This document shows, one piece after another, positions 25,109 to 32,364 of a DNA stretch of 41,735 nt. The notes under the pieces are model-generated. The model was not told the DNA's origin and ran no database searches. It saw nothing but the letters and a program-made list of their open reading frames with translations. Position 1 is the stretch's first letter. Each line of letters starts with the position of its first letter. The position numbers were made by a program, and so were the translations under genes. The stretch lies in the NCBI GenBank assembly GCA_964344215.1, contig CAYFMP010000029.1, positions 1 through 41,735 of the forward strand, in the 5' to 3' direction. The stretch comes from CAYFMP01 sp964344215. Its GTDB lineage: Bacteria; Pseudomonadota; Alphaproteobacteria; Rhodospirillales; Casp-alpha2.

Positions 25109-26675
25109 GAATACCGGTAGCGGAGCCGGTGTCGGTGCGGTCATCCGCCGCGCCGTCTCGCACCTGGCGGACGGTCGCCCCGGCGAGGCGGAAGCTGAGC
25201 TGCATTCGGTCCTGGAGACCGAACCGGACCAGCCGGACGCGCTTCATTTCCTCGGCCTCGTATGCGCCGAAACCGGCCGCCACGACGAAGCTGTCGACTG
25301 GATCAGCAAGGCGATAGAGAGCGGCCGCCCCAACCCCGCCCATTACTTCAACCTGGGACTTGTGTTGGCCGACCTCGGCCGGTTGGAGGAAGCCGAGACG
25401 GCCCACCGCAAAGCCGTCGAACTGGCCCCCGACAATGCGGAGTTCCTGACCTCGCTCGGCGGCATTCTGCACAAACGGGACAAGGCCGACGAGGCGGCCG
25501 AGGCGTTCGAGGCCGCCATCGATCGCGACCCGCAATCGTTCAACGCGGTGAACGGTCTCGCCATGGCGAAGGAGGCGCAAGGCCTTACCGTCGAAGCCGA
25601 GGTCGGATACCGGCGGGCGCTGGAACTCGGCGAGGCGCCCTCCCTCTACTTCAACCTCGGTAACGTGCTGAAGGACCAGCACCGGGCCGATGAAGCCGTC
25701 GATGCTTTCAACCGCGCCATCGATATGCGGTCCGACTTCGCCGAAGCCCACGTGCACCTGGCTTTCGCCCTGTTGCTGAGGGGTGATTTCGAGCAGGCCT
25801 GGCGCGAATACGAGTGGCGGTGGGCGGTGCCGGTGTTCGGAACGCCGGTCCGCAAACTGCCGCAGCCGATGTGGGACGGAAAGGGCCTTGACGGCCAATG
25901 CATCCTGCTGCACGCCGAGCAGGGATTCGGCGATACCCTGCAGTTCGCCCGCTACGCTGCCGTTGCCAACCGGATGGGTGGGCGCGTCGTGCTCGAATGC
26001 GAACCGCAATTGACCCGGCTGATGGAGACGGCGGCCGGTGTCGAGCGGGCCGTGCCCCGCGGCGATACGGTCACCGGTTTCGATTGCCATGCGCCCCTGT
26101 TGAGCGTGCCCAGGCTGCTCGGCACAACCATAGACACTATTCCCGGCGATTCCCCTTATCTGTTCGCGCCGGCCGCGGCGGCCACCAAATGGAAGGAACG
26201 TCTGGCCGGCGAGGCCGGCCTGAAAGTCGGCATCGCCTGGCAGGGCTCCATGGAAAAACGCGGAAACCCGACCCGTGCCTGTCCGCTCGCGGCCTTGCGC
26301 CCGCTCCTCGAGGAGCCCGGCGTCCGCCTGTTCAGCCTGCAGAAAGACCCCCCGGAGTCGGACCTGCCGTTGCCCGAGGCTATCGTCGATCTGTCCGGCG
26401 AGTTGGTCGACTTCGCCGAGACGGCGGCGGTCATGGAGGCCCTCGACCTGGTCGTCACCATCGATACCGCGGTTTCCCACCTGGCCGGCGGGCTGGGGCG
26501 GCCGACCTGGGTTCTGCTGTCGACGGCGTCGGACTGGCGGTGGTTGATGGAGCGCGAGGACAGCCCGTGGTACCCGAGCGCGCGGCTGTTCCGCCAGACC
26601 GAGCCGCGACGGTGGGAAGACGTCGTGGCGAGGGTGCAAGCGGCGCTGAGGGATGAATTCCAGGTACATGGCTGA
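25101..26675 (+). CDS. TPR protein with C-terminal glycosyltransferase-like domain (524 aa)
   Basis: About six to seven tetratricopeptide repeats fill residues 1-225, for example HYFNLGLVLADLGRLEEAE. A GT-B/heptosyltransferase-like domain begins near 245: LLHAEQGFGDTLQFARY, then VGIAWQGS, and DLVVTIDTAVSHLAGGLGRPTWVLL near the end. The gene ends the second sugar operon. Its architecture is the same as the three modules on the minus strand at 34365-39313. Such TPR-GT proteins recur beside flagellin and surface-glycan genes. Binding of a protein acceptor by the TPRs and sugar transfer by the C-terminal domain is an inference. Confidence 0.85.
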   Translation: MAENTGSGAGVGAVIRRAVSHLADGRPGEAEAELHSVLETEPDQPDALHFLGLVCAETGRHDEAVDWISKAIESGRPNPAHYFNLGLVLADLGRLEEAETAHRKAVELAPDNAEFLTSLGGILHKRDKADEAAEAFEAAIDRDPQSFNAVNGLAMAKEAQGLTVEAEVGYRRALELGEAPSLYFNLGNVLKDQHRADEAVDAFNRAIDMRSDFAEAHVHLAFALLLRGDFEQAWREYEWRWAVPVFGTPVRKLPQPMWDGKGLDGQCILLHAEQGFGDTLQFARYAAVANRMGGRVVLECEPQLTRLMETAAGVERAVPRGDTVTGFDCHAPLLSVPRLLGTTIDTIPGDSPYLFAPAAAATKWKERLAGEAGLKVGIAWQGSMEKRGNPTRACPLAALRPLLEEPGVRLFSLQKDPPESDLPLPEAIVDLSGELVDFAETAAVMEALDLVVTIDTAVSHLAGGLGRPTWVLLSTASDWRWLMEREDSPWYPSARLFRQTEPRRWEDVVARVQAALRDEFQVHG

Positions 26676-26697
26676 TCCGTTCGTCCGCATATTTCGC

Positions 26698-26727
26698 CTG
26701 ACCGGGCTGGGCGATCGACGTTACAAT
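26698..26727 (+). promoter_or_regulatory. Sigma-70-like promoter of the GFA gene
   Basis: A -35 element CTGACC (26698-26703), an 18-base spacer and a -10 element TACAAT (26722-26727, five of six matches) lie in the 84-base gap before the GFA gene. A strong GGAGG ribosome site follows before the ATG. This suggests independent expression. Confidence 0.45.
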
Positions 26728-26759
26728 GAATTCTCGTCACCCGTTCCGAGGAGGCGAAC

Positions 26760-27239
26760 ATGCATCTAGAAGGCTCGTGTCACTGCAAGGCGGTGACCTT
26801 CACGGTCGATAGCCCCGCCCCCTACCCCTACAACCGCTGTTACTGTTCGATTTGCCGCAAGACGGCCGGCAGCGGCGGTTTCGCCATTCTCACCGTCGCC
26901 CTCGCCGAAACGTTGAAGATCGAGGGCGAGGAGAACATCGCCAAGTACAACGCCAAGATGGACGACGGCACCGTCAGCCCGGCCGAACGCTGTTTCTGCA
27001 GGAAATGCGGCTCGCAGCTGTGGCTGTTCGATCCCAACTGGCCGGTCCATCTCCATCCGCATGCCTCCGTTTTCGACACCCCGCTCCCCAGACCGCCCGA
27101 GTTCTGCGACAATTTCGTCGGCTCGGCGGCGCCGTGGGTGGTCTTCTACGAAGGCGACAACATCGAAAGGTTGGAGGAAGGCAGCACCGTCGGCATGGAG
27201 GAATGGCACCGGCAGCGCGGCCTTCACGAGGACGGCTGA
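26760..27239 (+). CDS. GFA/CENP-V family zinc protein
   Basis: The 159-residue protein has the full zinc pattern of the GFA family: CHCKAV at 7-12, CYCSICRK at about 28-35 and CFCRKCGSQL at about 78-87. The family includes proteins once linked to glutathione-dependent formaldehyde activation; the function of most members is unknown. It has its own promoter and a strong ribosome site, and is followed by the fliK control region. I see no link to the glycan or flagellar genes other than position. Confidence 0.9.
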   Translation: MHLEGSCHCKAVTFTVDSPAPYPYNRCYCSICRKTAGSGGFAILTVALAETLKIEGEENIAKYNAKMDDGTVSPAERCFCRKCGSQLWLFDPNWPVHLHPHASVFDTPLPRPPEFCDNFVGSAAPWVVFYEGDNIERLEEGSTVGMEEWHRQRGLHEDG

Positions 27240-27274
27240 AGCCCGATCGCCGCCGCGACAAGCAATATCTTCCG

Positions 27275-27297
27275 CCCAAACGGGTAAAAAATTGCCC
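27275..27297 (+). promoter_or_regulatory. Candidate activator sites upstream of the fliK promoter
   Basis: CCCAAACGGG (27275-27284) shares CAAACGGG with the site before the ACP promoter. It runs into GGGTAAAAAATTGCCC (27282-27297), which has dyad ends of the form GGG-N-AA-N4-TT-N-CCC. They lie 85-107 bases before the -24 element, a normal distance for a sigma-54 enhancer. Confidence 0.3.
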
Positions 27298-27381
27298 ATG
27301 GCATACCCTTTGCTGCCGCCATCCCCAGGCGTCTTGAGGTATTTTCCTTCAATTTCAATAAATTAGCGGACATCCAAAAAC

Positions 27382-27397
27382 TGGCCCGGCCCTTGCT
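27382..27397 (+). promoter_or_regulatory. Sigma-54 promoter of fliK-flgD-flgE
   Basis: The sequence TGGCCCGGCCCTTGCT fits TGGCACG-N4-TTGCW with one mismatch. GG (27383-27384) and GC (27395-27396) have the exact 12-base offset. The start point would be near 27408, 30 bases before the fliK ATG. Sigma-54 control of hook genes is established in Caulobacter. Confidence 0.75.
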
Positions 27398-27437
27398 TGT
27401 AAGGGGGCGCCAGAATTTCTTTAAGGATGCATTCGCT

Positions 27438-29309
27438 ATGGAAGACTATTCGTTCAAGGCTGCGGGCTACCAGGACTCCCTGCCGACCGTCCAGAAGGGC
27501 CGCGATAAGGCCGCTTCCCTGATCGGACTGGCGACCAGTTTCCGCGAGCTGGTAGGCAAGGCCGGCGCCCATATCGACACCAGCCTGCATGCGCTGACCC
27601 AGCAGTCCGGCCTCCTCGCCCCCCGCGACCAGGCCACCCCCGTCGTCGAAGACGGTGACTATCGCACCGACGACGAACACGAGAACTACGCCCGCGATTC
27701 CCATGTCGATCGCAGTTCCGACGATGACCAAAGCGAGAACCGGGATTACGTCGAACGGGCCGACCACAACGACGACACCGGCCACGAACACGCCGACGAT
27801 TACCGCGACGGTGAAACGGAACAGACGGCCGAAGATCAGACCGAGGCCAACGACGACGCAGACGGCGCGCCGCAGGCCGCCGACGAGAACCCGGATGACG
27901 GTCAGGGCGACGACGATACCGAGACCGCCGCCAAGGACAGCGCCGATTCCGACACCGAAGCCACCGACCAAGGCGCCGGCGACGACGCCCAGACCGCCGC
28001 TGCCGGCGACGGCGACAGCGGCGAAACGGTTTCCGCCGGTACCGACTCGGCGGCCGGTCAGAAGACCACAGTGGCGGCTACCGTCAATCCGCTGGAGGTC
28101 GCCGTCCTCGCCGACGGCAAGGCGCATGGCGACGACGGCGTTGCTTCCGACGCCGGCAAGCTAGAAGCAGCCGAAGGTCTGACAACGGCTGTCGAGGCCG
28201 TCGCCGCCGCCGAGACAGCCGCCGCCAACGGCTTGGCAACGGCCGCTTCGGCCAAATCGAAAGGCGAATCCGATCACGCCGGCAAGGCGACCGGCCCGCA
28301 GACTGCCGACACCAACGCCCAGACCGGTGCCGACGCCGTGCAACAGGTCGAGAAGCCGGTCGAGGTCGCCACCAACACCGGCGCCGCCCAGCAGGCCCAG
28401 GCCGCCGAGCTCGCCAAGGCACTCGGCGCCGGCGAGCGTATGCAGGTCAAGGTCGGCAGCGAGGCCGACGCAGTGGTTTCCAAGCCGGCTGCGGCGCTCA
28501 GCGTCAACTCCTTTCTGGCCGGCGAGGGAAAGGGTCAGGCCGGCGGCCAGCAGACCGCCACCGGACAGAACTCGGGCTCGCACAGCGCACCCGCCGTCGC
28601 CGTCGCCGGTCAAGGCCAGGCGACCGCCCAGCAGGCGCAGGTCCAGCAATCCGCCGCCCAGAACGTCCAGGGCCAGACCGTTGTCCAGGCGACGGCCGAT
28701 GCCAAGGGTCCGGGCGGCGTGTCGGCCACGGCCAATGCCGGCGGCACCGCCCACGGCGGCGGCGAAGGAACGTCGGCGACCGGCTCCACCGCCAACGGCG
28801 CCGCCCAGCAGGCCCAGCAAACCCAACAGTCGGGCCAAAGCGCCCAGGCCCAGGCCAACAACGCCACCAAGCCGTTCCTGCCCGGCCAGGCCGTCACCAA
28901 TCAGGTCTCGGTCAAGATCACCAAGGCGCTGCAGGCCGGCAACGATCGCATCAACATCCAGCTCCGGCCGGCCGAAATGGGCCGGGTCGAGGTCAAGATC
29001 GAGCTCGCCCACGATGGCCGCCTGACAGCCGTCGTCGCCGCCGACCGGCAGGAAACGCTCGACGTCCTGCGGCGCGACTCGGCCGAGTTGCAGCGCGCCC
29101 TCGAAGAGGCCGGCATGCATCTCGATTCCGACGACCTCGCCTTCAACCTGCGCGGCCAGGAAGGCCAGGGGGAAGGCGGCCAAGGCAGCGGCTCTGGCGG
29201 CCCCAATGACGGCGAGCTAGCCGAGAACGACCTCGACGCCGAAATCGCCGCCGAGGCCGCCGCCCACCGCGACATCATCTCCGACAGCCGGATCGACGTC
29301 CGGGCTTGA
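27438..29309 (+). CDS. fliK: Flagellar hook-length control protein FliK
   Basis: The first 450 residues are low-complexity: a very acidic Asp/Glu/Thr-rich part (roughly residues 70-200) followed by an Ala/Gln/Gly-rich part. This suits the flexible molecular ruler of FliK. The conserved Flg_hook domain lies at about 490-572, with INIQLRPAEMGRVEVKIEL and the ending DSDDLAFNLRGQ. Total length is 623 aa, longer than enterobacterial FliK (about 400). The ATG at 27438 has AAGGA 10 bases before it. It is followed after 30 bases by flgD. FliK is exported through the flagellar secretion system, measures the hook and switches export to filament proteins. Confidence 0.88.
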   Translation: MEDYSFKAAGYQDSLPTVQKGRDKAASLIGLATSFRELVGKAGAHIDTSLHALTQQSGLLAPRDQATPVVEDGDYRTDDEHENYARDSHVDRSSDDDQSENRDYVERADHNDDTGHEHADDYRDGETEQTAEDQTEANDDADGAPQAADENPDDGQGDDDTETAAKDSADSDTEATDQGAGDDAQTAAAGDGDSGETVSAGTDSAAGQKTTVAATVNPLEVAVLADGKAHGDDGVASDAGKLEAAEGLTTAVEAVAAAETAAANGLATAASAKSKGESDHAGKATGPQTADTNAQTGADAVQQVEKPVEVATNTGAAQQAQAAELAKALGAGERMQVKVGSEADAVVSKPAAALSVNSFLAGEGKGQAGGQQTATGQNSGSHSAPAVAVAGQGQATAQQAQVQQSAAQNVQGQTVVQATADAKGPGGVSATANAGGTAHGGGEGTSATGSTANGAAQQAQQTQQSGQSAQAQANNATKPFLPGQAVTNQVSVKITKALQAGNDRINIQLRPAEMGRVEVKIELAHDGRLTAVVAADRQETLDVLRRDSAELQRALEEAGMHLDSDDLAFNLRGQEGQGEGGQGSGSGGPNDGELAENDLDAEIAAEAAAHRDIISDSRIDVRA

Positions 29310-29339
29310 GGATAGAGCAGGGACCGAGGAACAACGACC

Positions 29340-30020
29340 ATGCCCATCATCGGCAACACTCCAGACCTCTCCGGCACCGGCACCCAGTCGGCGGCCTCGC
29401 AGGCCAAGCTCGACGAGGACCTGAACCGCTTCCTCAACCTGCTGGTGACGCAGCTGAAGAACCAGGATCCACTGGACCCGCTGGACGCCAACGAGTTCAC
29501 GTCGCAGTTGGTGCAGTTCGCCAGCGTCGAGCAGCAGATTTTCCAGAACTCGAACCTGGAGAAGCTCCTCAACCTGCAACAGACCGCCCAGGTCGCGCAG
29601 ATGGTCAACTACATCGGCACCAAGGTCGAGGCGCTCGGCCAGAAGGTGCCGCTTGAAAACGGCAAGGCCGAGTTCACCTACGTCATGCCGACCGGCGTCG
29701 CCAAAGGCACCGTCAACATCGCCAACTCGGCCGGCCTCAACGTGTTTACCGCCGACGCCAACACGTCGGCCGGCAAGCACGGCATCAGCTGGGACGGTAT
29801 CGACAAGAACGGCAATCTGCAGCCGGACGGCATCTATACCGTCCTGGTCAGCGCCCAGGACCCCCAGGGTAATCTGATCCCGGTCGAGCACACCATTTTC
29901 GGCACGGTTTCGGGCGCCGGCGCCGACGAGGGCAACGTCTTCCTGTTCCTGGGCGACGACCTGATCGTCGATCAGGACAAGGTTCTGTCGGTCAAGGAGC
30001 CCAACGTGACGCTGCAATAA
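29340..30020 (+). CDS. flgD: Flagellar hook capping protein FlgD
   Basis: The conserved FlgD N-terminal region is clear: FLNLLVTQLKNQDPLDPLD at 31-49, then EFTSQLVQFASVEQQ. The C-terminal half has the Ig-like part with SWDGIDKNGNLQPDGIYTV. Length is 226 aa, normal for the family. FlgD caps the growing hook and is needed for FlgE assembly. It lies between fliK and flgE in the usual alphaproteobacterial order. Confidence 0.95.
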   Translation: MPIIGNTPDLSGTGTQSAASQAKLDEDLNRFLNLLVTQLKNQDPLDPLDANEFTSQLVQFASVEQQIFQNSNLEKLLNLQQTAQVAQMVNYIGTKVEALGQKVPLENGKAEFTYVMPTGVAKGTVNIANSAGLNVFTADANTSAGKHGISWDGIDKNGNLQPDGIYTVLVSAQDPQGNLIPVEHTIFGTVSGAGADEGNVFLFLGDDLIVDQDKVLSVKEPNVTLQ

Positions 30021-30042
30021 GAGGGACTAAGGGTTTTGAAAT

Positions 30043-30058
30043 CGGGCCCGCGGGCCCG
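30043..30058. repeat. Perfect 16-base palindrome in the flgE leader
   Basis: CGGGCCCGCGGGCCCG reads the same on both strands. It begins 22 bases after the flgD stop and 80 bases before the flgE start. There is no T-run after it. It could act as a partial terminator, an mRNA processing signal or a protein site. Confidence 0.5.
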
Positions 30059-30084
30059 GGCATGAATACGAAGGTAAAGATCTT

Positions 30085-30102
30085 CAGCCGGCCGACCGGC
30101 TG
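30085..30102 (+). other. Strong hairpin in the flgE leader
   Basis: CAGCCGG (30085-30091) pairs perfectly with CCGGCTG (30096-30102) across a CCGA tetraloop. It ends 8 bases before the flgE ribosome site AAGGAG, so it could influence hook-protein translation or protect the 5' end of a processed flgE mRNA. Confidence 0.5.
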
Positions 30103-30122
30103 GTAAAGCAAGGAGAAAGAAA

Positions 30123-32255
30123 ATGACATTGTTTGGTGCACTGAGTTCGGGCGTCTCCGGCCTGTCGGCGCAGTCGAGCGCCATGGGTGCGATCTCCGAT
30201 AACATCACCAACGTCAGCACCATCGGGTACAAGAACACCCAGGTCGACTTCCAGACCCTGGTGACGGCGCAGACCTCGGCGACCTTCTTCTCCGCCGGCG
30301 GCGTGCAGTCCCGGCCGCGTCAGGATACCGGCGTCCAGGGCCTGTTGCAGGCGTCGGCTTCGCAAACCGACATCTCGATCTCGGGCTCCGGTTATTTCGT
30401 CGTCAACGAAGCCGCCCGGCCAACCATCAACAACGAGTTCCTGTATACGCGGGCGGGTTCCTTCTTCCAGGACAACGAAGGCTTCCTGCGCAACACGGCG
30501 GGCTTCTACCTTCAGGCCTGGCCGACCGATGCGCAGGGCAACGTCAAGCCGGCCAACGATTCGCTGACGGTGCCGAACCAGAACGTCATCTCGACGGACT
30601 TCCTGGAGACCATCAACCTGAACCGGGTCGGCGGCACCGCGACGGCGACCTCGAACATTGCCATCGGCGCCAACCTGCCGTCGAACGACGCCGCCGGCGT
30701 CACCCACAAGACCGACGTCCAGTTCTTCGACACGCTGGGCAACGCCAACACCATGAGCGTCGTCTACACGAAGTCGCCGACCGACAACCAGTGGGACGTC
30801 ACCATCGAGCCGCCGACCGGCACCGCCGCACTGACGTTGGAGACGTCGGCTGCCTCGGGCGCCCTGGCCTATCGCAGTATCGGCCAGCTCGAATTCACGG
30901 CGCGGGCCAATGAGGGTTCGACCGTGGTCGTCGACGGCATCACCTACGAGTTCGACACCAACGGCATCTTCGCCGACACCACGACCCAGGAAACCGCCAC
31001 CAAGAAGTTCTGGGACGCCTCCAGCAACACCAGCGTTTCCGAAGACGTGGCCGACCTCATCAACGCCATCCAGCAGAAGGATTCAGACTTCAACTCGGTG
31101 TTCGGCCGGGTCGCGGTGAGCGCCTCCAACAGCTCGACGATCCTGTTCGCCGACGACGGCACCGATGACATCGTCGTCAATCCGGCCGGCCTCCTGAACT
31201 CGGTCGGCTCGCCGGTCGTCAAGCAGACCGGCTCGTTCACGGTCAACAAGACGGCCGACCAGTTCTCCAGCTACCGGCAGTTCCATTTCCCGTTCAACCC
31301 GTCGACGGGGAATACGATCCTCATCAACAGCATTCAGTACGAGTTCGTCAGCGCCGGCGGCTCGGTGACCGGCACGGCCGACCGTGCCATTACAGTCAGC
31401 GGCACCTCCGGATCGACCGTCAACTCAAGCATCGCCGCCACCCTGGCCAATTTGGAGACGGCCGTTGAGGCGCAAGACCCCGAGTTCGCCGGTGACGCCG
31501 TTCGGCTGCGCGGCTCCAACCAGGACAGCTCGGCGACCATCGCCAACGACACCGTCGTCTTCAAGTCGAAGGACAACGGCACCACCTACACCGTCGACAT
31601 GACCGGCCTGACCGCCACCGTGCAGACGGTGGCCAAGACGCCGGCCGACATCACCGCCGCCGTCACCGTCTCGACGACCCGCGCCATCGTATTCAACTCG
31701 GACGGCATCCCGACCACGTTTAACGTCGCCGAGATCGAGATCAAGGACTTCCAGAACGGCGCCTCGGACATGGATGACGGCTCCAACAGCGCCTCGCAGA
31801 TCACCCTCGATTTCGGCAACGTCGGGGAGGCCAACGGCCTGACCCAGTTCGGCTCTTCGTTCACGCCGGTGTTCATTACCCAGAACGGCTCGCAATTCGG
31901 TACCTTTGCCGGCGTCACCGTCGGCACCGACGGACTGGTGACGGCGCTGTTCGACAACGGCGAGACGCGACCGGTTTACAAGCTGCCGATCGCTACATTC
32001 GTCAACGTCAACTCGCTCGGCAGCCGGACCGGCAACGTCTGGAACGCCACCGAGGCGTCCGGCGACGCGACCCTGCGCGAAGCCGACAACGGACCGGCCG
32101 GCCAGGTCATCCAGGCCGCGCTCGAGCAATCGACGGTCGATATCGGTACCGAGTTCACCAAGATGATCGTCGTGCAGAGAGCGTTCTCGGCGGCAGCCAA
32201 GATCATCAGCACCGCCGACGAGATGCTCGAAGAGCTCCTGAGGACGAAACGCTAA
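30123..32255 (+). CDS. flgE: Flagellar hook protein FlgE
   Basis: The N-terminus (LFGALSSGVSGLSAQSSAMG, then ISDNITNVSTIGYKNT) and C-terminus (VDIGTEFTKMIVVQRAFSAAAKI) are those of flagellar rod/hook proteins and form the inner coiled coil. At 710 aa it is much longer than enteric FlgE (about 400). The extra length is in the exposed middle domain. There two similar units of roughly 110 residues appear: VVVDGITYEF with ADLINAIQQKDSDF, and ILINSIQYEFVS with ATLANLETAVEAQDPEF. AAGGAG lies 6 bases before the ATG. A strong hairpin terminator follows the gene. Confidence 0.95.
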   Translation: MTLFGALSSGVSGLSAQSSAMGAISDNITNVSTIGYKNTQVDFQTLVTAQTSATFFSAGGVQSRPRQDTGVQGLLQASASQTDISISGSGYFVVNEAARPTINNEFLYTRAGSFFQDNEGFLRNTAGFYLQAWPTDAQGNVKPANDSLTVPNQNVISTDFLETINLNRVGGTATATSNIAIGANLPSNDAAGVTHKTDVQFFDTLGNANTMSVVYTKSPTDNQWDVTIEPPTGTAALTLETSAASGALAYRSIGQLEFTARANEGSTVVVDGITYEFDTNGIFADTTTQETATKKFWDASSNTSVSEDVADLINAIQQKDSDFNSVFGRVAVSASNSSTILFADDGTDDIVVNPAGLLNSVGSPVVKQTGSFTVNKTADQFSSYRQFHFPFNPSTGNTILINSIQYEFVSAGGSVTGTADRAITVSGTSGSTVNSSIAATLANLETAVEAQDPEFAGDAVRLRGSNQDSSATIANDTVVFKSKDNGTTYTVDMTGLTATVQTVAKTPADITAAVTVSTTRAIVFNSDGIPTTFNVAEIEIKDFQNGASDMDDGSNSASQITLDFGNVGEANGLTQFGSSFTPVFITQNGSQFGTFAGVTVGTDGLVTALFDNGETRPVYKLPIATFVNVNSLGSRTGNVWNATEASGDATLREADNGPAGQVIQAALEQSTVDIGTEFTKMIVVQRAFSAAAKIISTADEMLEELLRTKR

Positions 32256-32290
32256 GACCCAAGACCAGTTCCACAACCCACCGTCCCAAC

Positions 32291-32336
32291 CCAAGGGGCC
32301 CGGCACAGGAATTCCCAACCTGTGTCGGGCTCTTGG
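32291..32336. terminator. Bidirectional hairpin between flgE and the maf-like gene
   Basis: A 12-base stem (32298-32309 with 32319-32330, one G-T pair) has a 9-base loop. It is extended by CCAAG/CTTGG (32291-32295 with 32332-32336). It sits between two convergent genes, ending at 32255 (+) and 32365 (-). There is only a weak T-run on the plus side. Its position strongly suggests a shared terminator. Confidence 0.7.
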
Positions 32337-32364
32337 TTCTTCGGGCTCTGGGCCGCGGGTACTC

